Shown: piece by piece, positions 46,171-55,460 of the stretch
Position numbering within the stretch: the first letter of the stretch is position 1
How the letters are laid out: every line of letters begins with the position of its first letter
Assembly: GCF_001678495.1 (NCBI RefSeq)
Contig: NZ_JTJL01000030.1
Coordinates: 18,851-82,850, forward strand
Source: Gallibacterium salpingitidis
Lineage (GTDB): Bacteria; Pseudomonadota; Gammaproteobacteria; Enterobacterales; Pasteurellaceae
Reading direction: 5' to 3'
Length of the DNA stretch: 64,000 nt
Notes under the pieces: generated by a model
The model's database searches: none
Told to the model about the DNA's origin: nothing
The model's input: the letters and a program-made list of their open reading frames with translations, nothing else
Program-made: the position numbers and the translations under genes

Positions 46171-46434
46171 TTGGCTAATATCAAGTCAGCAAAAAAACGT
46201 GCGGTTCAATCTGAAAAACGCCGTCAACACAATGCAAGCCAACGCTCTATGATGCGTACTTATATCAAAAAAGTTTATGCAGCAGTAGCGGCAGGCGATA
46301 AAGCAGTTGCAGAAACAGCTTTTGTTGAAATGCAAAAAGTAGTGGACAGAATGGCTTCTAAAGGCTTAATCCACAAAAATAAAGCAGCAAATCACAAATC
46401 TAAATTATCTGCACACATCAAAAAATTAGCTTAA
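46171..46434 (+). CDS. rpsT: 30S ribosomal protein S20 (UUG start)
   Basis: Ribosomal protein of 87 residues. [18 protein letters not shown] at the N-terminus and [16 protein letters not shown] near 63-78 are diagnostic. I placed the start at TTG 46171 because GGGAG lies seven bases upstream and the region GGGAGTTTGACCTTGGCT closely parallels the E. coli rpsT start, also UUG. In E. coli the rare start supports autogenous control by S20; the same is inferred here. A TTG two codons earlier is in frame but too close to the SD. Confidence 0.95.
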   Translation: MANIKSAKKRAVQSEKRRQHNASQRSMMRTYIKKVYAAVAAGDKAVAETAFVEMQKVVDRMASKGLIHKNKAANHKSKLSAHIKKLA

Positions 46435-46460
46435 TGATTTTTTTGAATTGATTAATAGTA

Positions 46461-46485
46461 AAAACCGCCTCATTTAGGCGGTTTT
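46461..46485. terminator. Bidirectional terminator between rpsT and hemG
   Basis: AAAACCGCCT/AGGCGGTTTT, a 10-bp perfect stem with a CATTT loop and T-tracts on both strands, lying between convergent stops. Confidence 0.92.
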
Positions 46486-46499
46486 TTTATGTCGAAAAT

Positions 46500-47015
46500 T
46501 CATAACTGTTCGATTTGATCAGCAAAATTTCTTACTTGCTGCCAATCAGTATATTCGATCTCTTTGCGTGGATCGGTTTCGCCACCCGTCATTTTCATAA
46601 TAAAACGGATCATTGTGCGATCAAACCAAGTATAACGCGGATACAATAACGCTCCTGCAAACACCTGTACTAATTGTGGCTGCCACGCAATCTTCGCCAA
46701 TAACTTTCTTGTATAAACATTGGTTTGTGGCGTATTTTTATCTGCTTTCCGCGCCGTCAAATTTACTGTATATAACGCGCCTTGTTTTGCTTTTAGTTGT
46801 TGCTTATGTTCGCGAATAAAAGTAAATAATTTCGGGTTAAACTTCCCATAACGGATAGATGCACCAATCACTACTCGATCATAAGGTGTCAAATCAATCG
46901 ACATATTTTCTAGTAAATTCGCCATTACACATTGCCCAGTTAATTGCGCAGCAATCGCTTCGGCGATTTTTCGAGTTTGCCCATCATGGCTCAAATATAA
47001 AATCAGTGTTTTCAT
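46500..47015 (-). CDS. hemG: Menaquinone-dependent protoporphyrinogen oxidase HemG
   Basis: Flavodoxin-like enzyme oxidising protoporphyrinogen IX in haem synthesis. It has 171 residues. The FMN phosphate loop is TLILYLSHDGQTRKIAEAIA at about 3-22. YDRVVIGASIRYGKFNPKLF near 45-64 and the long insertion NLTARKADKNTPQTN distinguish HemG from ordinary flavodoxins. WFDRTMIRFIMKMTGGETDP near 130 is typical. Lies ten bases after yigZ; in E. coli trkH stands between them. Confidence 0.93.
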   Translation of the reverse strand: MKTLILYLSHDGQTRKIAEAIAAQLTGQCVMANLLENMSIDLTPYDRVVIGASIRYGKFNPKLFTFIREHKQQLKAKQGALYTVNLTARKADKNTPQTNVYTRKLLAKIAWQPQLVQVFAGALLYPRYTWFDRTMIRFIMKMTGGETDPRKEIEYTDWQQVRNFADQIEQL

Positions 47016-47024
47016 ATAAAAGTC

Positions 47025-47636
47025 TTAATCTTCAATCAGTTGTAATTGGAGCTGTCCAGCAGAACGCTCATTAAGTTGGTGATTCAATTGTATCGCTTGT
47101 TCTTCTGCAATCGCTAACGTTAAACAAACTTGATCAGTAAATTGTTGCTGCACAATTTCTACATCAAAATGTTTCAACATTGCTTCTAGCCAAGCCCATT
47201 GTGCGTATTGACAAAGTAATTGGTATTGCTGGCGTTCAATTTTAATAGTCGTTGTAGCTAACTTTAAGGCTTGTTGTACGCCATTGCCATAAGCACGCAC
47301 TAAACCGCCTGTACCTAATAAAATACCACCATAATAACGCACCACTACCGCACAAATTTCACCCAATCCGCTGCCTAACAAGACATTCAACATTGGTTTT
47401 CCTGCTGTCCCTGACGGTTCGCCATCATCAGAAAAACCATACTGTTGCGAATCATTTGGCGCACCTGCGACTGTTGCCCAACAATGATGGCGTGCATCCG
47501 GATGTTCCGCCCGCACTTTTTGCCAAAATTGTTTCGCCTCTTCTAAATTGGATACGGGCTGTAAATAACAAATAAAACGACTCTTTTTAATCTCTTCACT
47601 AAAGCTAACAGGTTGCTGTAATACTGGGTATTGCAT
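47025..47636 (-). CDS. yigZ: YigZ/IMPACT-family protein
   Basis: A 203-residue protein with the UPF0029/IMPACT N-terminal fold. KKSRFICYLQPV near 18-29, the histidine-rich PDARHHCWATVAG near 52, and YGFSDDGEPSGTAGKPML near 70-87 are the family blocks. The biochemical role is not established; eukaryotic IMPACT regulates GCN2. It begins eight bases after pepQ and ten before hemG, in the conserved pepQ-yigZ order. Confidence 0.9.
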   Translation of the reverse strand: MQYPVLQQPVSFSEEIKKSRFICYLQPVSNLEEAKQFWQKVRAEHPDARHHCWATVAGAPNDSQQYGFSDDGEPSGTAGKPMLNVLLGSGLGEICAVVVRYYGGILLGTGGLVRAYGNGVQQALKLATTTIKIERQQYQLLCQYAQWAWLEAMLKHFDVEIVQQQFTDQVCLTLAIAEEQAIQLNHQLNERSAGQLQLQLIED

Positions 47637-47644
47637 AACACCTC

Positions 47645-48967
47645 TTAACTTAAGTTAAGTTGTTGCTGCATTTTCACAGTTAAATTCTCTGCACCATTCG
47701 TCCGCATGACAATGTTATCTTCCGTCCGAATACCGCCAAAACCTTTTAGGATTTCGATTGCTTGCCAATCAAATTTATCTGCCAACGGATGTGTTCGCCA
47801 AGGTTGTAATAATAAATCAATAAAATACAATCCTGGCTCAATCGTTAATACCATTCCTTCTGCTAATTCGCGTGTACAACGTAAGCTAGGATACACTTCC
47901 GGTGGACGCTTAATAGCGCCACGTTTATTTTGCTGCCAACCGCCAATATCGTGCACTTGTAAGCCAAGAAAATGCCCTAAACCATGCGGCAAAAAGGCAC
48001 GATTAATGCCTTCCTCAAAAATTTGTGTCGCTGGCAATTTCACTAAACCGCTATGATGAAGTAACTCAGCAACACGTTGTTGTACTTGAGTATGATAAGT
48101 CAGATAGTTATAGCCCACCTGCAATTCAGCAATAATATCTTGCTTAATTTGTTCCATTCCCTGCAGCAAATAAACAAACAGATCATTGCTTTCTTGTTGA
48201 TAAGTACGAGTAATATCAGAGGCATAACCTAAATAGGTCGCCCCTGCATCAATGAGAAAACTACGCACTTGATTTGGTGTTTTATTTGCTAAGCGATTGT
48301 AATGCAATACCGCACTATGCTCATTTAACGCCACAATATTGCCGTAAGGTACATTTAAATCAGATTGTTCACTTGCTTGTAGATAAGCTAAATTAATCTC
48401 AAATTCGCTTTTCCCAGCTAAAAATGCTTGTTTCGCTGCGTGATGCCCTAATAAAGCAGGCTTTTGCGCTTGGAAAATACACTCCACTTCATATTCCGTT
48501 TTATAAGCGCGGTAGTAACTCAAGATATTCAATAACTTACGATCATTAATGGAGAAAAAGCCTAATGATTTGGCTAACGCTTCATCTTCACCAATAAAGC
48601 CACAATTAGTACGACTATTGACCAATTGTTGTACTTGTTCCGGCTGAGTAAAAATTTCCCACTCAAATTGATTACACCAAAAATCATTTGGTAATGATTC
48701 AACGAAATACCAATAATCTTTTGGCTGATAGAAATAGAGTTTTGGTTTGCTGTAACCATCTAAAAATACCCAGCTGCCTTCCGCTTGTGGCATTGGTACA
48801 ACATAATTAAAAAAAGGATTGATATGGAAAGGTTTGCTTTGATCATCTAAAAAATAATTATCTGCTTTACCTGCATAGATCCAAATTCCATCTAAACGAC
48901 AGCAAGATAACGCCTCTTTTACTATTTCTTGTATATGTGCTAAATGTGCGTTGAATAACGTCTTCAT
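47645..48967 (-). CDS. pepQ: Xaa-Pro dipeptidase PepQ
   Basis: Metallopeptidase of the M24B (pita-bread) family that cleaves Xaa-Pro dipeptides. It has 440 residues from the ATG at 48967 (GGAGGAAAGG upstream; a GTG four codons earlier overlaps the SD). Metal ligands are in [20 protein letters not shown] (two aspartates), [16 protein letters not shown] (histidine), [11 protein letters not shown] and [10 protein letters not shown] (glutamates). Length equals E. coli PepQ. First of pepQ-yigZ-hemG. Confidence 0.96.
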   Translation of the reverse strand: MKTLFNAHLAHIQEIVKEALSCCRLDGIWIYAGKADNYFLDDQSKPFHINPFFNYVVPMPQAEGSWVFLDGYSKPKLYFYQPKDYWYFVESLPNDFWCNQFEWEIFTQPEQVQQLVNSRTNCGFIGEDEALAKSLGFFSINDRKLLNILSYYRAYKTEYEVECIFQAQKPALLGHHAAKQAFLAGKSEFEINLAYLQASEQSDLNVPYGNIVALNEHSAVLHYNRLANKTPNQVRSFLIDAGATYLGYASDITRTYQQESNDLFVYLLQGMEQIKQDIIAELQVGYNYLTYHTQVQQRVAELLHHSGLVKLPATQIFEEGINRAFLPHGLGHFLGLQVHDIGGWQQNKRGAIKRPPEVYPSLRCTRELAEGMVLTIEPGLYFIDLLLQPWRTHPLADKFDWQAIEILKGFGGIRTEDNIVMRTNGAENLTVKMQQQLNLS

Positions 48968-49041
48968 CCTTTCCTCCACTATCCCATCTTGGCGTAAAAT
49001 GCAGTATCATTACTGCTTTATTAATAATAAGTAGCAATCAT

Positions 49042-49281
49042 ATGACCGAATGGAAAATTAATCAAACACTTGATACGCAAGGATTACGCTGTCCTGAACC
49101 TGTAATGTTAGTACGTAAAAAAATCCGCGAAATGCAAGAAGGTGAGATTTTATTAATTATTGCTGATGATCCTGCCACCACTCGTGATATTCCTGGCTTT
49201 TGTCAATTTATGGAACATACACTGTTGCAAAGTACCACTGATAAAGCACCTTATCAGTATTGGATTAGGAAAGGGAAATAG
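49042..49281 (+). CDS. tusA: Sulfur carrier protein TusA
   Basis: Relays persulfide sulfur from IscS towards tRNA 2-thiouridine synthesis. It has 79 residues. The signature is [20 protein letters not shown] at about 9-28, with the reactive cysteine near residue 17, and [16 protein letters not shown] near 42-57. Divergent from pepQ, closed by its own terminator. Confidence 0.95.
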   Translation: MTEWKINQTLDTQGLRCPEPVMLVRKKIREMQEGEILLIIADDPATTRDIPGFCQFMEHTLLQSTTDKAPYQYWIRKGK

Positions 49282-49296
49282 TATTCCTACTACACT

Positions 49297-49320
49297 AAAA
49301 AGCTCTTAAATGAGCTTTTT
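49297..49320 (+). terminator. Terminator of tusA
   Basis: AAAAAGCTC/GAGCTTTTT stem with a 6-base loop and a T-tract, 16 bases after the tusA stop. Confidence 0.88.
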
Positions 49321-49428
49321 TTGATTAAAAAAACATAAAAAGACCAATAAAAAGCTATTCCTCCAATAAAGAATCATATATGATACTTATGATGAAATTT
49401 TAATTAAAAATAAGGTTATATATGAACT

Positions 49429-49737
49429 ATGGAAGCATTGCATCTCACACTTGAAACACAAATCAACCAATTAAAGAAAATTCAACAACAGCTATTAAAC
49501 GAACAACTTAGCCAAAAATCATTACTGGCACAAAACAAAATTACTGATTCAGCTGAGTTTGGGCAACGCCTTAATCAAAAACGTAAATCTTTAGGAATTG
49601 ATTTAGAAACCTTATCACTACAAACCGAATTATCGGTTTCAACATTAAAGCGTATTTTTAAAAATCCAGCACAAGTTAAGTTTTCAAGTGTATTACTCGT
49701 CGCTGAGGCATTAGGAGTAGCGTTATGCACTCTTTAA
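49429..49737 (+). CDS. hipB: HipB-like helix-turn-helix regulator
   Basis: A 102-residue DNA-binding protein. The first third is a predicted coiled coil (QINQLKKIQQQLLNEQLSQK). The Xre-type HTH covers about 44-100: FGQRLNQKRKSLGIDLETLS then STLKRIFKNP. It overlaps the next gene by 13 bases, in the hipB-hipS-hipT arrangement of tripartite HipBST modules, where HipB represses the operon. It looks intact. With the kinase lost (see the remnant at 50042), it would now be only a repressor. Confidence 0.8.
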   Translation: MEALHLTLETQINQLKKIQQQLLNEQLSQKSLLAQNKITDSAEFGQRLNQKRKSLGIDLETLSLQTELSVSTLKRIFKNPAQVKFSSVLLVAEALGVALCTL

Positions 49738-50045
49738 TACGTACGGGGAAAGTCTTTTTATATGGTGAACCAATTGGTATCTTGTCACAAGATACTGACG
49801 GTTTCCATTTTTATTACTATCCCGACTATGCAGGAATCCCACTATCTTTAAGTTTACCGGTTGAGCAAAAAGCATTTCATTCTAAAACCTTATTTCCTTA
49901 TTTTGCTTCCCTCGTCCCAGAAGGTTGGTTAAGAAAAACTTATGCCGAATTACAGAAAACTGATGAAGATGATTTATTAGGATTACTGCTTAATAATGGT
50001 GAAAATATGCTAGGTGCAATCCAAATTTTACGGGAGAAACAATGA
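49725..50045 (+). CDS. hipS: HipS-like protein (HipA N-terminal subdomain 1), candidate antitoxin
   Basis: A 106-residue protein equivalent to the N-terminal subdomain of HipA kinases. GKVFLYGEPIGILSQDTDG at about 8-26, PLSLSLPVEQKAF near 44-56, and FPYFASLVPEGWLRKTYAEL near 62-81 are the family blocks, ending ENMLGAIQIL. In HipBST systems HipS is the antitoxin of the separate kinase HipT. It overlaps hipB by 13 bases and overlaps the kinase start by four (ATGA). Confidence 0.82.
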   Translation: MHSLIRTGKVFLYGEPIGILSQDTDGFHFYYYPDYAGIPLSLSLPVEQKAFHSKTLFPYFASLVPEGWLRKTYAELQKTDEDDLLGLLLNNGENMLGAIQILREKQ

Positions 50046-50228
50046 ACTATTGTCATATCTTACTCGTACCATTAACAACAATGGCAAACCCCAGAAATCA
50101 TCAAAGAACAAACTATCGTAATTGAAACCTATGCCCGTTCATTTATCCCAGCAGAACATTTAAAGAAAATCGTAGATTGCTATCAGCAACGACTTAAATT
50201 CTTACAAATTTATGAAATCTCAATTTAA
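50042..50228 (+). pseudogene. Remnant of hipT kinase gene (internal deletion)
   Basis: The ATG at 50042 overlaps the hipS stop exactly as a kinase gene should, and starts MNYCHILLVPLTT, like HipT/HipA-C proteins. After about 15 codons the frame is wrong and stops at 50125. Another frame then reads QTPEIIKEQTIVIETYARSF and IPAEHLKKIVDCYQQRLKFL to a TAA at 50228, plausible as a HipA C-terminal tail. A full HipT is about 330 residues, so nearly all of the kinase domain appears lost. The C-terminal match is by pattern only. Confidence 0.65.
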
Positions 50229-50307
50229 AACACTCTCATCAATATTAGTTGGCTATAGAAAAAACGTACAATAATCTTTGGCAATAAATAATGTGGAGTA
50301 CTCACAG

Positions 50308-51120
50308 ATGAAATACTTAACCGCGATCTTTATCACTTTAGCATTAACCTTCTCTTTATCTTCGCCCGTAATCGCAGATAAAAATCAAGCTTCTGATTTT
50401 CAACAAACCCTACAGTTAGCTAAACAAGGTAATGTAATAGCTCAAACTAATCTTGGCGTAATGTATGTTAACGGAAAGGGTGTGAAACAAGATTACCAAC
50501 AAGCCAAACTCTGGTTCCAAAAAGCGGCTGAACAAGGAAATGCCATAGCACAATATAATCTTGGCATGATGTATTATGATGGAGATGGGATAAAACAAGA
50601 TTATCAACAGGCCAAATTCTGGTTCCAAAAAGCGGCTAAACAAGGATATGCTTTAGCGCAATTTAATCTTGGCTTCATGTATGACAGAGGACATGGAGTA
50701 AAACAAGATTATCCACAAGCCAAATTCTGGTTCCAAAAAGCAGCTGAACAAGGAGTTGCTTTAGCGCAATATAATCTCGGTGTGATGTATGACACTGGGA
50801 AAGGTGTTAAGCAAGATTATCAACAAGCGATATATTGGTATACAAAAGCTGCTAAACAAGGATATATAGAAGCGCAAAATAATCTTGGAGCAATGTACAG
50901 CATCGGACAAGGTGTTAAACAGGATTATCAGCAAGCAATATATTGGCTCCAAAAAGCAGCTGTACAAGGGGATGAAAAAGCACAATTTAGTCTTGGTATG
51001 CTGTATTATGAAGGAAAAGGTGTTAGTAAGAGCTTATCCAAAGCTAAAGAATATTTTAAGCAAGCTTGTGATAATGGCGTTCAGAATGGCTGCCATAACT
51101 ATCAAGTTTTAAGTCAATAG
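50308..51120 (+). CDS. Secreted Sel1-repeat protein
   Basis: A 270-residue protein with a signal peptide (MKYLTAIFITLALTFSLSSP, cleavage near VIA). It then has about six and a half Sel1 repeats of 36 residues, each of the form AAEQGNAIAQYNLGMMYYDG, G-KQDYQQAKFWFQK. I chose the ATG at 50308, with GGAG ten bases upstream. Such repeats form alpha-solenoids for protein binding in the periplasm or outside the cell. DNA repeats of 108 bp are very similar, so copy number could vary by recombination. No partner can be named. Confidence 0.88.
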   Translation: MKYLTAIFITLALTFSLSSPVIADKNQASDFQQTLQLAKQGNVIAQTNLGVMYVNGKGVKQDYQQAKLWFQKAAEQGNAIAQYNLGMMYYDGDGIKQDYQQAKFWFQKAAKQGYALAQFNLGFMYDRGHGVKQDYPQAKFWFQKAAEQGVALAQYNLGVMYDTGKGVKQDYQQAIYWYTKAAKQGYIEAQNNLGAMYSIGQGVKQDYQQAIYWLQKAAVQGDEKAQFSLGMLYYEGKGVSKSLSKAKEYFKQACDNGVQNGCHNYQVLSQ

Positions 51121-51140
51121 AAACCCAATATTAACTTAGA

Positions 51141-51174
51141 AAATAGCGCTATTCTTACAAGAGTAGCGCTATTT
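51141..51174. terminator. Terminator between Sel1 gene and ribB
   Basis: AAATAGCGCTA/TAGCGCTATTT, an 11-bp perfect stem with partial inner pairing, between convergent stops, with A and T flanks on both sides. Confidence 0.85.
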
Positions 51175-51179
51175 TATGG

Positions 51180-51818
51180 TTAATGACTTAACTTATACGC
51201 CACTAAATCCTCAATTGTTACTACTGGATAGCCTTGTGCCAAAGCGAATTTTACAATTTCTGGAGTGCGTGCCATCGAACCATCATCATTAGTAATTTCA
51301 CAAATCACTCCTGCACGTTTAAAACCAGCTAATTCCACTAAATCAACGGAAGCTTCAGTATGACCGCGGCGACCTAATACCCCTTTATCATTAGCACGTA
51401 ATGGGAAGATATGTCCTGGACGATGTAAATCACTTGGTTTTGCACCATCAGCAACCGCTGTTCTAACAGTCGTCACACGATCTTGTGCAGAAACACCAGT
51501 AGAAACACCTTCTGCGGCTTCAATTGTAACAGTGAATGCAGTACGGTTAACGCTGGTATTGTGTTCCACCATTGGTGGTAACTCGAGCTTTTGGCAAAGT
51601 TCATCCGTAATACAAAGGCAAACAATACCGCTACCATAACGAATTAATTTTGCCATTTGTTCTTTGGTAATAGTTTCCGCAGGATAAATCAGATCGCCTT
51701 CATTTTCGCGATCTTCATCATCTAGCACTAAAACGCCTTTGCCTTGTTGCAATGCTGCAATCGCATTTAATACACGTTGCTCCGCGTTGCCGAATTGAGA
51801 AAGAATTGACTGACTCAT
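51180..51818 (-). CDS. ribB: 3,4-dihydroxy-2-butanone 4-phosphate synthase
   Basis: Makes the four-carbon riboflavin precursor from ribulose 5-phosphate. It has 212 residues, monofunctional. Motifs are [16 protein letters not shown] at about 30-45 (acidic metal-binding loop), [12 protein letters not shown] near 132, and [14 protein letters not shown] near 152-165. It is transcribed from a promoter followed by an FMN riboswitch, so riboflavin supply controls it. AAAGGAAAT precedes the ATG. Confidence 0.96.
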   Translation of the reverse strand: MSQSILSQFGNAEQRVLNAIAALQQGKGVLVLDDEDRENEGDLIYPAETITKEQMAKLIRYGSGIVCLCITDELCQKLELPPMVEHNTSVNRTAFTVTIEAAEGVSTGVSAQDRVTTVRTAVADGAKPSDLHRPGHIFPLRANDKGVLGRRGHTEASVDLVELAGFKRAGVICEITNDDGSMARTPEIVKFALAQGYPVVTIEDLVAYKLSH

Positions 51819-51943
51819 GGTAATTTCCTTTGTTAGTAAAATATTGATACCAGAATCAGGGCGAATGAGGGAAGTACGGCAGAAAAGAAAACAACACTAT
51901 TTGCAAAACAAATAGTGCCATTCAAAATTCTTATAGATACCGC

Positions 51944-52073
51944 TATTCTCTACCATCCAGACTATCACTGTCGGCTTTGGATTTTCACCAAATCTGCTGA
52001 CTTCATACAGGGTATGAACGCTCGTGGGCTTACTTACGCTTACCACCGGTGGGGAATTTCGCCCCGCCCTGAG
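51944..52073 (-). ncRNA. FMN riboswitch (RFN element) controlling ribB
   Basis: On the minus strand, the RFN core is present in order: CAGGGCGGGGCGAAATTCCC, then CCACCGGTGGTAAG, AGCCCACGAGCG, GTCAGCAGATTTGGTG, AATCCAAAGCCGACAG, and TATAGTCTGGATGG-like TGATAGTCTGGATGGTAGAG closing P1. All conserved blocks of the FMN aptamer are recognisable. About 125 bases of expression platform lie before the ribB ATG. FMN binding should shut off ribB. Confidence 0.95.
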
Positions 52074-52085
52074 AATGCGGGAAAA

Positions 52086-52114
52086 AGTATAAAATAAAAC
52101 CTTTGATTTGCCTA
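52086..52114 (-). promoter_or_regulatory. Probable ribB promoter
   Basis: On the minus strand a -10 TATACT (52091-52086) with a TAGGCA -35 17 bases upstream (52114-52109), immediately before the FMN riboswitch. Confidence 0.5.
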
Positions 52115-52169
52115 GTAAATTTCCCGTTTTTTTCATACAATTTAGCCCGTTAAATTATGCGAGGTCTTT

Positions 52170-52424
52170 ATGTTAAATCCCAAAAAAATCGAAGAAATTA
52201 TCCAACAAGTACAAAACAATTTACCTCAAGGTATCAAAGAGATTGGTAATGACGTTGAAGCAAAATTAAAACAAGTTTTACAGGCGCAATTATCTAAATT
52301 AGATGTAGTTACACGTGAAGAATTTGATGTACAAACACAAGTTTTATTGCGTACTCGTGAGAAATTAACTGCGTTAGAAGCAAAAGTAGATACGTTATTA
52401 CAACAGCAAACACCAAATACGTAG
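52170..52424 (+). CDS. ubiK: Ubiquinone biosynthesis accessory factor UbiK (YqiC family)
   Basis: Small coiled-coil protein that supports the aerobic ubiquinone complex with UbiJ. It has 84 residues. [20 protein letters not shown] at the N-terminus, then [20 protein letters not shown] and [15 protein letters not shown], give the trimeric coiled coil typical of the BMFP family. Divergent from the ribB riboswitch. Confidence 0.9.
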   Translation: MLNPKKIEEIIQQVQNNLPQGIKEIGNDVEAKLKQVLQAQLSKLDVVTREEFDVQTQVLLRTREKLTALEAKVDTLLQQQTPNT

Positions 52425-52497
52425 CATATAAAAGACATTTTTCTCATAAAAACGATTAAAACGGCTAATATAAGCAACATAAGAATAATGACAATAA

Positions 52498-53802
<1,305 letters not shown>

Positions 53803-53809
53803 ATAATTC

Positions 53810-54499
53810 ATGCTTCTTTTTGCTGGCGATCCTCATGGATATTTTGAACACCTTTATCCATTTATCCAGAATAATCAATCTATCTCATTGATTATTCTAG
53901 GAGATTTGCAACTGACTGATTGTAAAGAACTCGATAAACTTGCTCAATATTGTGATCTTTGGTTTATTCATGGTAACCACGACAGCAAAACCGTTGCTGC
54001 ATTTGAAGCAATTTGGGGCAGCGAATGGAAACAACGTAATCTGCATGGCAAAGTAGCTGAAATCGAAGGGGTAAAAATTGCCGGTTTAGGCGGTGTATTT
54101 CGTGGACAAATTTGGATGCCGCCTAATAAACCATTATTTCTCGATCCAATTCATTATTGTCAATATTGTACTCAAGACAAAATTTGGAAAGGTGGATTAC
54201 CTTTGCGTCATCGGACTTCTATCTTTCCGTCTGATATTGATACGCTTGCTACACAACAAGCGGATATTCTTATCAGTCATGAAGCACCTAAGCCACACCC
54301 TTCAGGTTTTGCGGTAATAAATCAACTAGCAGAAAGTATGGGTGTTAAAAAAATTTTTCATGGACATCACCATGATAATTTCGACTATAGCCAACTTAAA
54401 GGTCGTGTACGCCCTTACCAGATTTTTAATATTGGTTTCCGTAGTCTTAGTGATATCAACGGCCATTACCTACTTATCGGAGTAGATGATCGCGAATGA
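53810..54499 (+). CDS. Metallophosphoesterase of unknown substrate
   Basis: A 229-residue calcineurin-like phosphoesterase. Metal ligands are in LLFAGDPHGYFEHL (D-x-H at about 6-8), IILGDLQL near 31, WFIHGNHDSKTV with the GNHD motif near 52, and FHGHHHDNFDY (GHxH) near 183. The substrate is unknown. It lies seven bases after nadR and overlaps no gene except the extended cutC frame, so is probably cotranscribed with nadR. A role in nucleotide turnover is only an inference from position. Confidence 0.85.
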   Translation: MLLFAGDPHGYFEHLYPFIQNNQSISLIILGDLQLTDCKELDKLAQYCDLWFIHGNHDSKTVAAFEAIWGSEWKQRNLHGKVAEIEGVKIAGLGGVFRGQIWMPPNKPLFLDPIHYCQYCTQDKIWKGGLPLRHRTSIFPSDIDTLATQQADILISHEAPKPHPSGFAVINQLAESMGVKKIFHGHHHDNFDYSQLKGRVRPYQIFNIGFRSLSDINGHYLLIGVDDRE

Positions 54500-54533
54500 T
54501 AAATTGTACTGCCCTTTTGTATATTGCCATATT

Positions 54534-55262
54534 ATGAAAATCGAAGTTTGTGTTGATAATATTGAGTCCGCTATCATTGCTGAGCAGGCTGGTGCCGATC
54601 GTATAGAACTCTGTACTGCATTACCTTTAGGCGGTCTTACACCGCACTATTCTCTTATCAAGGTAGCAACGCAAAAACTATCTATCCCGGTTTATGTCAT
54701 GATTCGTCCACGAGCCGGCGATTTTCTGTTTAATGCTGATGAACAGCAAATGATGATAGATGATATTGAGATGGCTAAACAACTCGGTGCCGCTGGAGTA
54801 GTGATTGGTGCTTTAACCGTTAATGCTGAAATTGATATTGCTCTCACCAAAATGCTGATGCAATCTGCGCGCGGCTTAGACGTTACCTTCCATCGCGCTT
54901 TTGATTTATGCCAAGATCCTCTACACGCTTTACAACAGCTAATCGAGCTCGGTTGTTCTCGTATTTTAACTTCAGGACAGGCAGCAACCGCTGCTCAAGG
55001 ACAAACTCTATTAACGCAGTTAGTACAACAGGCACAACATAAAATTTCGATTATGGCTGGCGCTGGTATTAACGCAGATAACGCCCTCACTATCGCCCAA
55101 CAAACAGGCATCACCGAGCTACATTTATCAGGAAAAAGCTATCGTCCAAGCAAAATGCAATATCAAAATTCACAAGCTGCAATGGGACAAAACGCGAATG
55201 AAGATACTCAAATATTAGTCACTGATTTTGCCAAGATCAACGCAGTTAGGAAGTTGTTCTGA
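54534..55262 (+). CDS. cutC: CutC-family protein
   Basis: A TIM-barrel protein of 242 residues named for copper tolerance in E. coli, a link since disputed. Family blocks are EVCVDNIESAIIAEQAGADR at about 4-23, IELCTALPLGGLTPHY near 24-39, VYVMIRPRAGDFLF near 55-68, TFHRAFDLCQDP near 123, and SGKSYRPS near 200. I chose the ATG at 54534 over a longer frame overlapping the phosphoesterase. It is followed by a 198-base gap before cas3. Confidence 0.9.
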   Translation: MKIEVCVDNIESAIIAEQAGADRIELCTALPLGGLTPHYSLIKVATQKLSIPVYVMIRPRAGDFLFNADEQQMMIDDIEMAKQLGAAGVVIGALTVNAEIDIALTKMLMQSARGLDVTFHRAFDLCQDPLHALQQLIELGCSRILTSGQAATAAQGQTLLTQLVQQAQHKISIMAGAGINADNALTIAQQTGITELHLSGKSYRPSKMQYQNSQAAMGQNANEDTQILVTDFAKINAVRKLF

Positions 55263-55460
55263 TTGTAATTTATTTATTAAAACAGCATTATCCAACTCTT
55301 AAAAGTTTAAGAACAAATACATCAATAGCAACAGATACTATCACTTAAAAAATAATACCTTTGTCACAATTCTTGAAAAAAATTATTTATTAATAATGAC
55401 TTACATCTACTCAAGTATTAAGATGACCATTGTCATTGTTTTACCAAAAGGAGTTAAAGT

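Noticed and set aside
50416..50985. Minus-strand frames and tandem DNA repeats in the Sel1 gene, resembling an array
   Set aside because: They are antisense shadows of the 108-bp coding repeats; there are no spacers and the repeats are in frame.
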